Source: Acidimicrobiaceae bacterium
GTDB lineage: Bacteria; Actinomycetota; Acidimicrobiia; Acidimicrobiales; Ilumatobacteraceae
Length of the DNA stretch: 17,994 nucleotides
Direction of reading: 5' to 3'
Assembly (NCBI GenBank): GCA_947487095.1
Contig: CANKVI010000009.1
Span: 1 to 17,994 of the forward strand
Under the pieces are notes generated by a model, which worked only from the letters and a program-made list of their open reading frames with translations, made no database searches and was not told the DNA's origin. This document shows positions 1-9,452 of the stretch, piece after piece (within the stretch, counting starts at the first letter, position 1; each line of letters starts with the position of its first letter). The translations under genes were made by a program, and so were the position numbers.

Positions 1-1662
1 AACGAGGGGCAACGAACAATTGAAGGCATTGCAATCGTCGTCGATCGACAACAGAACCATGTTGCATGGATCCCGTCTTCTCTGCTTGAAGAAAAGACAG
101 TGTTAGCGCGTTTTGCCAAAGCCTCGTTGATATCTGGTCATCATGTGAAACCGATGCTGCGCTGGTTTCTTGACCGCGAAATTGATATTCCAAAAATTGG
201 GTTTGATACAGCCATTGCCGCCTATTTACTCGAACCGGCTCAATCAAAGTTGGAGGCGCACGAGGTTCTTGCTCGGTACACGGAGGATCGCATCTCCGCG
301 CGTGTAGATGGCGCAACCAATGATGGCCAACTCAGTTTTGATTCGGAGGTGTCGAATTCATCTTCGGATGCATCGAACGTCGCGACTGCAGTTAGTCGAG
401 TTATTCCAGCACTTGCGAAGGAGATTGATGCTCAAGGTGTGGCTGATTTATTCAACGACGTTGAATTGCCACTCGTTCGAGTGCTTGCAAAGATGGAACA
501 TGTCGGAGTTCTTGTAGATAAAAAACAGCTGACCGCCATTAACGAGCACCTAGTTCACGAAACGAAGCGGCTCACGGTGGTGTTGCATGAGCTGGCGGGG
601 AAAGCGTTCAATCTGAATTCGCCAACACAGCTGCGACAAATTCTGTACGAAGACAGAAAGCTTTCGCCAGGCAAGAAGACGAAAACCGGTTTCAGCACTG
701 ATGCGGCAACGCTCGAGAAGATTCGAGATCAATGGCCAGAATTCATTGACCAGCTGCTGGAGTATCGCGAGTTTGAAAAGTTACGTGGAACCTATGGTCA
801 AGGTTTGCTAGATGCCATCCAACCAGATGGGCGAATTCATGCAACCTTCAATCAAACCGTTGCTCGGACTGGGCGTCTCAGCAGCGATGCACCGAACCTG
901 CACAACATCCCCATTAGGTCGGATGAAGGGAAGGTTTTTCGCACCGCATTCATTCCACAAGATGGATGTCTGCTCATGGTTGCGGACTACAACCAAATTG
1001 AATTGCGTTGTATTGCACACCTTGCGAATGATCCAGGTTTGATTGACGCGTTTAATCGAGGTATCGACATTCACAGTGCCACTGCAGCTCGGGTATTTGG
1101 AGTTGATGCAGCAAGCGTCACATCGGACATGCGTTCACAAGCGAAAATGGTTTCGTACGGTCTGGCATATGGCATGGAAGCCTTCGGTTTGAGTCAGCGT
1201 CTCAGTGTTGGGGTTGGAGAAGCAAGCGAAATTCTGGATGCGTATTTTGCGGCATTCCCAAACGTGAAGCAATACATGGATGACACGATTGAGCAAGCGA
1301 GAGCAAAGGGTTACACCGAAACATTGTTTGGTCGTCGTCGACAAATCCCAGAACTCAATAATTCGAACTTCCGAATTAAGCAAGCTGGCGAGCGACAGGC
1401 AATGAATGCGGGAATCCAAGGATTGGCTGCCGACATTTTCAAGATTGCACTTGTGCGAATTGATAAATCAATTGCACAGGCAAAACTGAAAAGCGCCGTT
1501 ATTTTGCAAGTTCACGACGAAGTGCTTGTTGAATGTCCTGTTTCTGAAAAAGATCAGATTAACGAGATTGTTCTCCACGAGATGAAGAACGCAGCGTCAT
1601 TGAAAGTGCCACTCGAAGTAAATGCTGCGTGGGGTGACAGTTGGGCCTCAGCGAAGGCATAG
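1..1662 (+). CDS. polA: DNA polymerase I, C-terminal part (5' end outside window)
   Basis: The frame is open from the first base, so this is the 3' part of a longer gene; 553 residues are visible, roughly from residue 366 on in E. coli numbering. PolI fills gaps after excision repair and replaces RNA primers. The polymerase domain is intact: motif A ADYNQIELR (bases 982-1008), O-helix motif B RSQAKMVSYGLAYG (1132-1173) and motif C QVHDEV (1507-1524). The 3'-5' exonuclease-like domain looks dead: where E. coli has NLKYD (Asp424) this reads HHVKPM, and the Asp501 site in the AEDAD motif reads SDASN. Motif I lies left of the window. The O-helix position equal to E. coli Phe762 is Tyr, as in T7 and mycobacterial PolI. 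The 5' nuclease domain cannot be judged. A methyltransferase gene follows after 4 nt. Identification is secure. Confidence 0.97.
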   Translation, partial: NEGQRTIEGIAIVVDRQQNHVAWIPSSLLEEKTVLARFAKASLISGHHVKPMLRWFLDREIDIPKIGFDTAIAAYLLEPAQSKLEAHEVLARYTEDRISARVDGATNDGQLSFDSEVSNSSSDASNVATAVSRVIPALAKEIDAQGVADLFNDVELPLVRVLAKMEHVGVLVDKKQLTAINEHLVHETKRLTVVLHELAGKAFNLNSPTQLRQILYEDRKLSPGKKTKTGFSTDAATLEKIRDQWPEFIDQLLEYREFEKLRGTYGQGLLDAIQPDGRIHATFNQTVARTGRLSSDAPNLHNIPIRSDEGKVFRTAFIPQDGCLLMVADYNQIELRCIAHLANDPGLIDAFNRGIDIHSATAARVFGVDAASVTSDMRSQAKMVSYGLAYGMEAFGLSQRLSVGVGEASEILDAYFAAFPNVKQYMDDTIEQARAKGYTETLFGRRRQIPELNNSNFRIKQAGERQAMNAGIQGLAADIFKIALVRIDKSIAQAKLKSAVILQVHDEVLVECPVSEKDQINEIVLHEMKNAASLKVPLEVNAAWGDSWASAKA

Positions 1663-1666
1663 CGAG

Positions 1667-2404
1667 ATGTCTGATCGGGATCATTGGTTCGAAGATTTAG
1701 CAAGCCATATGAAGGATGCGTATCTCCGGTATTCATTTACCAAAGGAACCAAGCAGGAAGTTGATTTCATTCTTGAAACAACTGGTGCCAAAGTAGGTAG
1801 CGAGTTCATTGATGTTGGATGTGGTCCAGGTCGCCACAGTTTGGAGCTTGCGCGCAGGGGAATGCACGTAACCGGTGTCGATGTGAGTCAAGACTTCATC
1901 GATATTGCCCTGCGAAACTCCGCTGCAGAGTCCTTATGCAATGCAAAATTTGAGCGTCTTGATGCGCGTGACCTCATCAACCGCGCTTCGCTTCATGCGA
2001 AGTTTGACTTCGCAATATGTCTGTGCCAAGGCGCCTTTGGCTTGATGGTTGACGATCAACACGATGTTGAGATTCTCACTGGCATCCGCAAGTCCCTGAA
2101 AGACAAAGGGGTTCTCGTGCTGTCGGCGTTCAATGCCTATTTCTCTGTAAAGCATCATGCCGATGCAAAGTTTGACGCGCTGAGCGGAGTGAGTCACGAA
2201 ACCACCGATATCCGCAATGAGCTTGGGGAAGTGAAAAACGTCGACTTGTGGACGGGTTGCTACACGCCACGGGAGTTGCGTTTGGTCTTCAACTTGGCTG
2301 GCTTCGATATTCTCAGCATTTCCAGCGTTGAGCCAGGGCAGTATTCCAACGCTGATTGCAGTACGGAATCGCCTGAATTCCTTGTTGTAGCCAAGTCCAG
2401 ATAG
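1667..2404 (+). CDS. Class I SAM-dependent methyltransferase, substrate unknown
   Basis: This encodes 245 residues with a Rossmann-type methyltransferase core. Motif I FIDVGCGPG is at residues 47-55, and the acidic end of strand 2 (VTGVDVS, Asp72) would bind the ribose of S-adenosylmethionine. The motif IV-like strand FDFAICLCQGAFG follows, then a helix and strand GVLVLSAFNAY. The nearest family look is Methyltransf_11/25, which covers small-molecule as well as other methylases, so no substrate is claimed. The ATG at 1667 was chosen over the upstream frame extension because it lies 4 nt after the polA stop and has a GAAGG at 1653-1657 with 9-nt spacing. It is probably cotranscribed with polA. 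No signal peptide or membrane segment is seen. The family call is secure; the function is unknown. Confidence 0.9.
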   Translation: MSDRDHWFEDLASHMKDAYLRYSFTKGTKQEVDFILETTGAKVGSEFIDVGCGPGRHSLELARRGMHVTGVDVSQDFIDIALRNSAAESLCNAKFERLDARDLINRASLHAKFDFAICLCQGAFGLMVDDQHDVEILTGIRKSLKDKGVLVLSAFNAYFSVKHHADAKFDALSGVSHETTDIRNELGEVKNVDLWTGCYTPRELRLVFNLAGFDILSISSVEPGQYSNADCSTESPEFLVVAKSR

Positions 2405-2497
2405 AGCGGGCGCTGATAGCGTGATTTCCCTGTCCTACCGCCGGTAGGGCCTCTCGCAAGAGGGACCATCTCTCCTATCCACCGAAAGTACGTACCA
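2405..2497 (+). promoter_or_regulatory. Structured 5' leader of rpsA with two small hairpins
   Basis: The 93 nt between the methyltransferase and rpsA hold two adjacent inverted repeats. The first is CCTACCG/CGGTAGG at 2434-2440 and 2442-2448; the innermost pairs cannot all form, so about 5-6 bp are realistic. The second is CCTCT/AGAGG at 2450-2454 and 2459-2463 with a CGCA loop. Neither has a following T tract, so a simple intrinsic terminator is unlikely. A TGA-TAGCGT at 2414-2422 fits an extended -10 (TGnTAnnnT) and would start a transcript around 2429 containing both hairpins; this motif is weak in information. S1 genes are autoregulated through their leaders in E. coli, so a control role is possible but is inference here. 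Confidence 0.4.
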
Positions 2498-3826
2498 ATG
2501 TCAGATCTACAGACCATGCAATCCCCACCAATGGGAACCTTCGACTCAGAAGGAAATTACACACCACGCCAAATCATCGAGCGTGATCTTTCGCAGTCAT
2601 TTGCAGACGCGATTGGCGGAACTCTTGTTGAGCTCAAAGACGGTCAACTCGTTACAGGAACCGTCGTTCGCATTACTCGCGATGAAGTGCTTGTAGAAAT
2701 CGGTTACAAGACCGAAGGCGTCATCCTTGCTCGCGAATTGTCCATTCGTAACGACATCGACCCACACGAAATTGTGAAGTTGGGCGAGAAGATTGAAACT
2801 CTTGTCCTCACACTTGAAGACAAGGAAGGTCGTTTGTTGCTTTCAAAGAAGCGTGCGCAATACGAGCGCGCTTGGGGCGACATTGAAAAAGTTAAGGCTA
2901 CAGATGGAACCGTTGAGGGTCTTGTCATAGAAGTTGTCAAGGGTGGACTCATCGTTGACATCGGTCTTCGCGGATTCCTTCCTGCATCACTTGTTGAACT
3001 GCGTCGTGTACGTGACCTTGCTCCGTACATCGGTCAGCGCATCACTGCAAAAATCCTTGAACTCGACCGCAATCGCAACAACGTTGTGCTTTCGCGTCGA
3101 ACCTTGCTCGAGCAGAATCAGCGTGGCGCACGTGACGAGTTCTTGACACATCTCAAGGTAGGCGAAGTGCGCTCAGGTCGCATCTCAAGCGTTGTTGCAT
3201 TCGGTGCCTTCGTTGATTTGGGCGGCATGGACGGACTCATCCACGTTTCCGAATTGTCATGGAAGCATGTTGACAACCCAACGGCTGTAGTCAACATTGG
3301 TGACGAAGTAACCGTAAAGGTTCTTGAAGTCGACATGGACCGCGAGCGCATCAGCCTCTCGTTGAAGGCAACGCAACAAGATCCTTGGCAAGAGTTCGCC
3401 AATGGTCACCAGGTTGCTCAGTTGGTGTACGGCCGCGTGACCAAGTTGGTTCCGTTCGGTGCATTCGTTCAGGTTGGCGATGGAATTGAGGGCCTCGTGC
3501 ACATTTCTGAAATGTCAGCACACCATGTTGAAGCACCAGAGCAAGTTGTTACACCAGGAGAAGAGTTGTGGGTCAAGATCATTGATCTCGATCTCGCACG
3601 TCGTCGCATCAGTTTGTCAATTAAGCAGGCTGCTGAAGGCGGAGAATTGGCCGAGGAATACCGCGGACAGTTCCAGGTGGACGATCAGGGCAACTGGGTG
3701 GGCGGAGATGACAGCGCTCGCGAAGCAGCGTGGTCTGAATACTTCGACACCGCAGCAACGACTGAGGCATCAGCAGAAGCTGCATCCGAAGTACCTGCTG
3801 CTGAACCAGAAGCTCCTAGCGCATAG
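2498..3826 (+). CDS. rpsA: 30S ribosomal protein S1
   Basis: This encodes 442 residues. S1 brings mRNA to the small ribosomal subunit and helps initiation. Four S1/OB-fold RNA-binding repeats are visible at about residues 48-118, 135-203, 221-290 and 307-377. The last two carry the classic FGAFVDLG...GLIHVSE and FGAFVQVG...GLVHISE signatures. The tail from about 380 is acidic and Ala/Glu rich, as in actinobacterial S1, which has four repeats rather than the six of E. coli. Lys codons are mostly AAG and Asn mostly AAC, as expected of a highly expressed gene. ATG 2498 is the first start in frame after the leader. In-frame ATGs at 2516 and 2531 are alternatives, since no strong Shine-Dalgarno decides the start. 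A strong stem-loop follows 8 nt after the stop. Confidence 0.97.
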   Translation: MSDLQTMQSPPMGTFDSEGNYTPRQIIERDLSQSFADAIGGTLVELKDGQLVTGTVVRITRDEVLVEIGYKTEGVILARELSIRNDIDPHEIVKLGEKIETLVLTLEDKEGRLLLSKKRAQYERAWGDIEKVKATDGTVEGLVIEVVKGGLIVDIGLRGFLPASLVELRRVRDLAPYIGQRITAKILELDRNRNNVVLSRRTLLEQNQRGARDEFLTHLKVGEVRSGRISSVVAFGAFVDLGGMDGLIHVSELSWKHVDNPTAVVNIGDEVTVKVLEVDMDRERISLSLKATQQDPWQEFANGHQVAQLVYGRVTKLVPFGAFVQVGDGIEGLVHISEMSAHHVEAPEQVVTPGEELWVKIIDLDLARRRISLSIKQAAEGGELAEEYRGQFQVDDQGNWVGGDDSAREAAWSEYFDTAATTEASAEAASEVPAAEPEAPSA

Positions 3827-3833
3827 TTTCTGT

Positions 3834-3863
3834 AGGTGCGCTCGTCAGGGGGCGAGCGCACCT
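3834..3863 (+). terminator. Strong stem-loop between rpsA and coaE (terminator or attenuator candidate)
   Basis: A perfect 11-bp inverted repeat, AGGTGCGCTCG at 3834-3844 and CGAGCGCACCT at 3853-3863, encloses an 8-nt loop TCAGGGGG. It begins 8 nt after the rpsA stop codon. There is no T tract after it, so it is not a textbook intrinsic terminator. Terminators without U tracts are described in actinobacteria, and such a hairpin can also protect the rpsA transcript 3' end. It would let rpsA be expressed far above coaE. Confidence 0.55.
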
Positions 3864-3883
3864 CAGATATTCATCGGAGACAC

Positions 3884-4516
3884 ATGAAATTGATTGGGCT
3901 AACAGGCGCAATTGGATCGGGAAAGTCTTCGGTATCTGCCCTGTTCGCACGTAAAGGTGCAGTCATCATCGATGGTGATGGCATTGCTAAGCAGTTACAG
4001 CAAAAAGGTTCTGCAACGCTCCAAAAAATGGTCGATGAATTCGGCGATGTGTTGCTTGAGTCTGGAGAGTTGGATCGAGTAAAGGTTGCTCAGTTGGTTT
4101 TCGGTGACCCGGAAATGCTGAAGAAGTTGAACACCATCATGCATCCTGCAATTGGCGCAGAGATCATTCGTCTGATCGAAGAAAACATGGAAACGGACAA
4201 TGTGGTCATTCTTGACATGCCATTGTTGGTGGAGAATCCTCGAGAAGGTCTTTCGGGTCTAGTCATTGTTGATGTTGATCCTGAAGTTGCAATCTCGCGG
4301 CTGGTGCAGTTTCGAGGCATGAACGAAGAAGACGCGAGACGTCGTATGGCTAGCCAGGCGAGTCGGGAAGATCGCCTGCAGGTTGCTGATCGAGTGATCG
4401 ATAACAGTGGTGAAATGGATGCGCTCACGACACAAGTCGATGAAGTCTGGGATTGGTTCGCGACACTTCCAAATGCTCAGCAAGGCGCTGGCGCACTTTC
4501 GAAGAAGAGCAAATAG
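3884..4516 (+). CDS. coaE: Dephospho-CoA kinase
   Basis: This encodes 210 residues. CoaE phosphorylates the 3'-hydroxyl of dephospho-CoA with ATP, the last step of coenzyme A synthesis in the cytoplasm. The P-loop GAIGSGKS is at residues 8-15, followed by the Asp-rich [10 protein letters not shown] segment (D30, D32). [10 protein letters not shown] matches the family's core strand, and a LID-like region reads [15 protein letters not shown]. The closing ADRVIDNSG motif is typical of CoaE. The ATG at 3884 was chosen because the P-loop then sits at the usual distance from the N-terminus and a GGAGA (3876-3880) lies just upstream, though with short 3-nt spacing. Its stop codon TAG shares its last base with the GTG start of uvrB, indicating translational coupling. 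This is the bacterial CoaE without the extra C-terminal domain of mycobacterial forms. Confidence 0.95.
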   Translation: MKLIGLTGAIGSGKSSVSALFARKGAVIIDGDGIAKQLQQKGSATLQKMVDEFGDVLLESGELDRVKVAQLVFGDPEMLKKLNTIMHPAIGAEIIRLIEENMETDNVVILDMPLLVENPREGLSGLVIVDVDPEVAISRLVQFRGMNEEDARRRMASQASREDRLQVADRVIDNSGEMDALTTQVDEVWDWFATLPNAQQGAGALSKKSK

Positions 4517-6546
4517 TGACCGTTGATAATCAGCGTTTTGAAGTCGTATCTGAATATCAGCCAGCAGGAGATCAGCCGAGAGCTATTTCTGAGTTAGCCG
4601 AAGGTATTGAGCGGGGCGACAGGTTTCAAACACTGCTTGGTATTACCGGATCGGGCAAATCGGCAACCGTTGCCTGGACTATTGAAAAGGTGCAACGGCC
4701 GACACTGATTCTTGCTCCGAACAAGAGCCTTGCAGCGCAATTAGCACAAGAGATGAAAGAGTTCTTTCCTAAAAATCGAGTTGAGTATTTCGTCAGTTAT
4801 TACGACTACTACCAACCGGAGGCCTACATTGCCTCAAGCGACACGTTTATTGAAAAAGACTCTTCGGTAAACGACGAAATTGATCGGTTGCGACATTCAG
4901 CAACAGCTGCATTGCTTACGCGTAGAGACACCATCGTTGTGGCATCCGTCAGTTGCATTTACGGAATGGGAAACCCAGAGGAGTATCGGGGAAACCTTTT
5001 AGAACTTCATGTTGGTGTTGACTACGACCAACGCAGTCTGCTTCGTCGGCTTGTCGACCTGCAATACGACCGCAATGACATGACTCTTGGTCGCGGAAAC
5101 TTCCGCGTTCGTGGCGACACCATTGAAGTGCAGCCCGCTTATGACGAGACAGTCACACGGATTGAAATGTTCGGTGACACCGTTGAGCGAATCACGATCG
5201 TTGATGCCTTAACGGGCGAGACCGTGAACGATATGAGTGAAGTGTTGATCTTTCCCGCAACTCATTATGTTGCTGGGGATGAACGCATGAGAAAGGCCGT
5301 GCTCGGGATCGAACACGAATTGCAGGCGCGCCTGAAGCAATTTGAAACAGAAGGCAAACTATTAGAGGCGCAACGTCTCAGGATGCGCACGCAATACGAC
5401 CTAGAAATGATTGCCGAAGTCGGATTCTGTAACGGCATTGAGAACTATTCAATGCATATCGACGGTCGATCGCCAGGAGAGCCGCCGTTTACTTTGCTGG
5501 ACTATTTCCCGGACGACTACTTGCTAGTAGTCGACGAAAGTCACGTAACTATTCCGCAGCTACACGGTCAGTTCGCAGGAGATCGCAGTCGTAAAGCAAC
5601 ACTCGTTGAGCACGGGTTCAGATTGCCATCGGCTGCCGACAACCGACCGCTGCAATTTGAGGAAGCAATGCAAAGGATTAATCAATGCATTTTCCTGTCC
5701 GCAACGCCAGCGAAATTTGAAATAACAACGAGCCAGCAAGTTGTGGAGCAGATTGTTCGTCCAACTGGCTTGGTCGACCCAGAAGTAATTGTGAGACCAA
5801 CCAAAGGTCAGATCGACGACATCATTGAAATGGTAAACGGCAGAGTCGAGGCTGGCGATCGTGTGCTCATTACTACCTTGACCAAGAAGATGGCTGAGGA
5901 CTTGAGCGAATACTTGCTCGAGCAGGGATTGAAGGTTCGATATTTGCACTCAAATATTGACACAATTCAACGAATTGAAATCCTGCGCGCACTGCGTCTT
6001 GGAGAGTTTGACGTATTGGTGGGTATCAACTTGCTTCGCGAAGGTTTGGACCTTCCGGAAGTTTCGTTAGTGGCAATTCTGGACGCAGATAAGGAAGGTT
6101 TCCTGCGAAGCGAGACGTCACTTATTCAGATGATTGGACGCGCCGCCCGAAACGTAAATGGGCAGGTTGTCATGTATGCCGATAAACGTACCCCGTCAAT
6201 GGACCGCGCAATTGGTGAAACACAGCGCCGTCGTGAACGACAGATCGCCTATAACAAGGAACACAACATCGATCCTCAGACCATTCGTAAGGCCGTGGGA
6301 GATATTTTGTCTGTGCTTCGTCCGTCCGATGGTGCCACATCTACGACGAAGAGCGGACGTCGTGACCGTGAGCGCGAAAAGGTCGTGAATGAATTGCGTT
6401 CCCTGCCACAGCAGGAACTCGGTCGGTTGATTCAAACCCTTGAGGAAGAGATGAATCTTGCTGCCTCAGAGTTGAAATTTGAGTATGCCGCGCGACTTCG
6501 TGATGAAATTAAAGATTTACGACGCGAACTTCGCGACGCTAAGTAG
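4516..6546 (+). CDS. uvrB: Excinuclease ABC subunit B
   Basis: This encodes 676 residues, near the family norm of about 670. UvrB is loaded onto damaged DNA by UvrA, verifies the lesion with its beta-hairpin and recruits UvrC. Visible features are Walker A GITGSGKS (42-49), the beta-hairpin region with [10 protein letters not shown] (95-104), the helicase motif II box DESH (340-343), FLSATP (393-398), motif [11 protein letters not shown] (538-546) and the C-terminal UVR coiled coil (about 635-670) that binds UvrC. GTG 4516 is taken as the start: it gives the usual N-terminus before EYQPAGDQP, overlaps the coaE stop by one base, and has an AGAAGAG just upstream. A longer in-frame reading from 4453 would overlap coaE heavily and is not favoured. 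No LexA-type box was seen upstream. Confidence 0.98.
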   Translation: MTVDNQRFEVVSEYQPAGDQPRAISELAEGIERGDRFQTLLGITGSGKSATVAWTIEKVQRPTLILAPNKSLAAQLAQEMKEFFPKNRVEYFVSYYDYYQPEAYIASSDTFIEKDSSVNDEIDRLRHSATAALLTRRDTIVVASVSCIYGMGNPEEYRGNLLELHVGVDYDQRSLLRRLVDLQYDRNDMTLGRGNFRVRGDTIEVQPAYDETVTRIEMFGDTVERITIVDALTGETVNDMSEVLIFPATHYVAGDERMRKAVLGIEHELQARLKQFETEGKLLEAQRLRMRTQYDLEMIAEVGFCNGIENYSMHIDGRSPGEPPFTLLDYFPDDYLLVVDESHVTIPQLHGQFAGDRSRKATLVEHGFRLPSAADNRPLQFEEAMQRINQCIFLSATPAKFEITTSQQVVEQIVRPTGLVDPEVIVRPTKGQIDDIIEMVNGRVEAGDRVLITTLTKKMAEDLSEYLLEQGLKVRYLHSNIDTIQRIEILRALRLGEFDVLVGINLLREGLDLPEVSLVAILDADKEGFLRSETSLIQMIGRAARNVNGQVVMYADKRTPSMDRAIGETQRRRERQIAYNKEHNIDPQTIRKAVGDILSVLRPSDGATSTTKSGRRDREREKVVNELRSLPQQELGRLIQTLEEEMNLAASELKFEYAARLRDEIKDLRRELRDAK

Positions 6547-6566
6547 TCAGTAAGTAGCCTGCTGTC

Positions 6567-9449
6567 ATGCCTCCAGCGAAGAAGAAGCCTGTTTATTCCG
6601 CAGGAGTCATTTCCGTTCGGGGTGCGCGGGAGCACAACCTGAAGAACATCAATGTTGAGGTTCCTCGTGACAGGTTGATCGCTCTTACTGGTATTTCAGG
6701 AAGCGGAAAGAGCAGTTTGGCCTTCGACACTATTTATGCCGAAGGTCAACGACGCTACGTTGAGTCGCTCAGCGCCTATGCGCGGCAGTTTCTTGGCCAA
6801 ATGGACAAACCCGATGTCGATGTCATTGAGGGTTTGTCGCCAGCAATCTCCATAGATCAAAAGACTGCATCCAAGAATCCGCGTTCAACGGTTGGCACGA
6901 TCACTGAGATCTATGACTATTTACGGTTGCTTTGGGCGCGCATCGGAGTTCAGCATTGCCCTAAAGACGGCATCGCATTGCAGCGCCAAACTCCTCAGCA
7001 AATTGTTGATCGAATCTTGGAACTTCCTGCGGGCACCCGATTCCAGGTATTGGCTCCTGTGGTTCGTGGTCGTAAAGGCGAATACGAGAACCTTCTTGGA
7101 GAACTTCTTGCACAGGGTTACACCCGTGCACGAATCGACGATCAAGTAGTTGATATTTCGGAATTCTTGAAAAAGGGCGACAAACTTGCGCGCTACGAGA
7201 ACCACAGCATTGACATCATCGTTGACCGCCTCGTGCAGAAGGCTGGAATCAATCGACGTCTGACCGACAGTCTTGAGACGGCGTTGAAACTTGCCGACGG
7301 TGTCGCTGGTATCGAAATCATGAGCGGCAAGGGTGTTGAGCAAGGTGAGGTCATTACATTTAGTCAGCACATGGCCTGCCCGAAATGCAGTGCGAGTTTC
7401 GATGAGCTTGCTCCTCGAAACTTTTCATTCAACTCTCCGTTTGGCGCCTGTGAGACCTGCCTTGGTTTAGGAACCCGATACGAAGTTGAAGAAGAGTTGG
7501 TTGTTCCGGATCCGGAGTTATCAATTTTGCAGGGGGCAATCGCTCCATGGCGGTCGGCGCACACGCAGTATTTCCAGCGCATGCTTGAAGCAGTTGCCGA
7601 GGAGTACTCCATTCCACTCAATGTGAAGTGGGAAAAGCTTTCAGACAAGAACAAAAACATCATAATGCACGGAGCCGGCGATGCCTTAATGGTGAAGTAC
7701 AAGAATCGATATGGACGGTCTCGCGAGTACAGCACTTCGTATGAAGGTGTTGTTCCGTGGATCAAGCGTCGACACGAAAGCGCGGAGGGCGAGTACTCAC
7801 GCGAGCAGTTTGAAAGTTACATGCGCGAAGCGCCGTGCAAAGCATGTAAAGGGCAACGACTGAAGCCTTCATCGCTGGCTGTGAAAGTTAACGGCAAGAG
7901 CTTGAGTGAAATATGTGATTTGTCCATTGGAAACTCTGCGGAGTTTTTGAAGGGACTCAAGCTTGGCGATCGCGACAAGATGATTGCCGAACGCATTACG
8001 AAGGAAATCAATGCGCGTCTTGGGTTTTTGCTTTCGGTTGGACTTGACTACCTCACGCTGTCACGTGCAGCAGCAACATTGGCAGGCGGTGAAGCGCAAC
8101 GGATTCGTCTCGCAAGTCAGATTGGTTCTGGACTTGTAGGCACATTGTATGTACTTGACGAACCAAGCATCGGCCTGCATCAGCGCGACAATCATCGACT
8201 TATTGAAACTCTTGTTCGTCTGCGTGATCTTGGGAACACTGTCATGGTTGTCGAACACGACGAAGACACCATTCGGGCAGCGGATTGGATCGTTGACATC
8301 GGTCCCGGTGCAGGAGAGCACGGTGGCGAAGTTGTATACAGCGGTGAAGTGGCGGGCATCGAAAAGGTTGCGAAATCAATAACGGGACAGTATTTGAGCG
8401 GAAAGAAGTTCGTTCCGGTTCCCGCTGAAAGGCGCGCTCCGAAGAATGAATGGCTCACCATTCGTGGAGCACGTGAACACAACTTGCAGAACCTGACCGC
8501 GAAGATTCCATTGGGATTGTTTGTTGCCGTCACTGGTGTTTCGGGTAGCGGTAAGAGCACGTTGATTCGCGACATCTTGTTGCCCTCCCTCATGCAGAAG
8601 ATCTACAAGTCCAAAGATGCACCAGGCAAGCACACGGCCGTCGACGGAGTGCAACACCTGGACAAGGTGATTGATATGGATCAATCACCAATCGGTAGAA
8701 CTCCTCGTTCAAACCCTGCAACGTACACCGGAGTGTTCGACGATATTCGAAAGTTGTTTGCAACTACTGCTGAAGCGAAGGTGCGCGGTTATCAACCCGG
8801 TCGATTCAGTTTTAACGTTCCTGGCGGTCGTTGCGAGGCGTGCTCGGGTGACGGAACAATAAAAATTGAAATGGTGTTCTTGCCTGATGTGTATGTGCCG
8901 TGCGATGTGTGTAAAGGCGAGCGCTATAACCGCGACACCTTGGACATCCTGTTCAAGGGAAAGAACATTTCTCAGATACTTGACATGCCGATATCAGAAG
9001 CCGTTGACTTCTTTGCCAATCAGCCTCGTATCGGTCGACATATGCAGACATTGCTTGATGTTGGACTTGGGTATGTGCGGTTGGGGCAGTCGGCGCCAAC
9101 ACTGTCTGGTGGCGAAGCACAGCGTGTGAAACTTGCGGCGGAACTCGCAAAGCGCAGCACTGGTCGAACGATCTATCTACTTGATGAGCCAACGACCGGA
9201 TTGCACTTTGAAGATGTGCGCCGATTGCTGACAGTGCTTGCTCGTCTCGTTGAAACGGGTAACACCGTGTTGGTAATTGAACACAATCTTGATGTGATCA
9301 AAACTGCGGATTGGATTATTGATATGGGTCCAGAGGGCGGAGATGGCGGTGGACGGATCATCGCCGAGGGAACGCCAGAGGATGTTGCAAAAGTGAAGGG
9401 GAGCTACACCGGCAAGTTCCTTGGACCGCTGTTGAAAAAGAAGCAATAG
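6567..9449 (+). CDS. uvrA: Excinuclease ABC subunit A
   Basis: This encodes 960 residues, full length. UvrA is a dimeric ABC-type ATPase that finds bulky DNA lesions and loads UvrB. Both ATPase modules are complete: Walker A at 42-49 and 657-664, signatures LAGGE (505-509) and LSGGE (846-850), and Walker B LDEP at about 530-533 and 872-875. The Ala in the first signature is usual in actinobacteria. Zinc sites are CPKC/CETC (C271, C274, C295, C298) and CEAC/CDVC (C756, C759, C779, C782), with an extra CKAC at 424-427. The gene starts 20 nt after uvrB and ends 3 nt before uvrC, so the three excinuclease genes form one block. The start ATG has no Shine-Dalgarno; a TAGCCT six bases before it could be the -10 of a leaderless transcript, which is weak evidence. 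Confidence 0.99.
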   Translation: MPPAKKKPVYSAGVISVRGAREHNLKNINVEVPRDRLIALTGISGSGKSSLAFDTIYAEGQRRYVESLSAYARQFLGQMDKPDVDVIEGLSPAISIDQKTASKNPRSTVGTITEIYDYLRLLWARIGVQHCPKDGIALQRQTPQQIVDRILELPAGTRFQVLAPVVRGRKGEYENLLGELLAQGYTRARIDDQVVDISEFLKKGDKLARYENHSIDIIVDRLVQKAGINRRLTDSLETALKLADGVAGIEIMSGKGVEQGEVITFSQHMACPKCSASFDELAPRNFSFNSPFGACETCLGLGTRYEVEEELVVPDPELSILQGAIAPWRSAHTQYFQRMLEAVAEEYSIPLNVKWEKLSDKNKNIIMHGAGDALMVKYKNRYGRSREYSTSYEGVVPWIKRRHESAEGEYSREQFESYMREAPCKACKGQRLKPSSLAVKVNGKSLSEICDLSIGNSAEFLKGLKLGDRDKMIAERITKEINARLGFLLSVGLDYLTLSRAAATLAGGEAQRIRLASQIGSGLVGTLYVLDEPSIGLHQRDNHRLIETLVRLRDLGNTVMVVEHDEDTIRAADWIVDIGPGAGEHGGEVVYSGEVAGIEKVAKSITGQYLSGKKFVPVPAERRAPKNEWLTIRGAREHNLQNLTAKIPLGLFVAVTGVSGSGKSTLIRDILLPSLMQKIYKSKDAPGKHTAVDGVQHLDKVIDMDQSPIGRTPRSNPATYTGVFDDIRKLFATTAEAKVRGYQPGRFSFNVPGGRCEACSGDGTIKIEMVFLPDVYVPCDVCKGERYNRDTLDILFKGKNISQILDMPISEAVDFFANQPRIGRHMQTLLDVGLGYVRLGQSAPTLSGGEAQRVKLAAELAKRSTGRTIYLLDEPTTGLHFEDVRRLLTVLARLVETGNTVLVIEHNLDVIKTADWIIDMGPEGGDGGGRIIAEGTPEDVAKVKGSYTGKFLGPLLKKKQ

Positions 9450-9452
9450 GCA

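Noticed and set aside
4453..4515. Upstream extension of uvrB by 21 codons
   Set aside because: It would overlap coaE by 64 nt and adds residues not found in UvrB; GTG 4516 gives the usual N-terminus.
6523..6535. Palindrome CGCGAACTTCGCG near the 3' end of uvrB, considered as an SOS operator before uvrA
   Set aside because: It does not fit the actinobacterial LexA pattern GAACnnnnGTTC and is explained by the codons of the RRELRD stretch at the UvrB C-terminus.
6921..7370. Open frame on the - strand (149 codons) opposite uvrA
   Set aside because: Antisense to a conserved part of uvrA, with composition and residues unlike any known family; a shadow frame.
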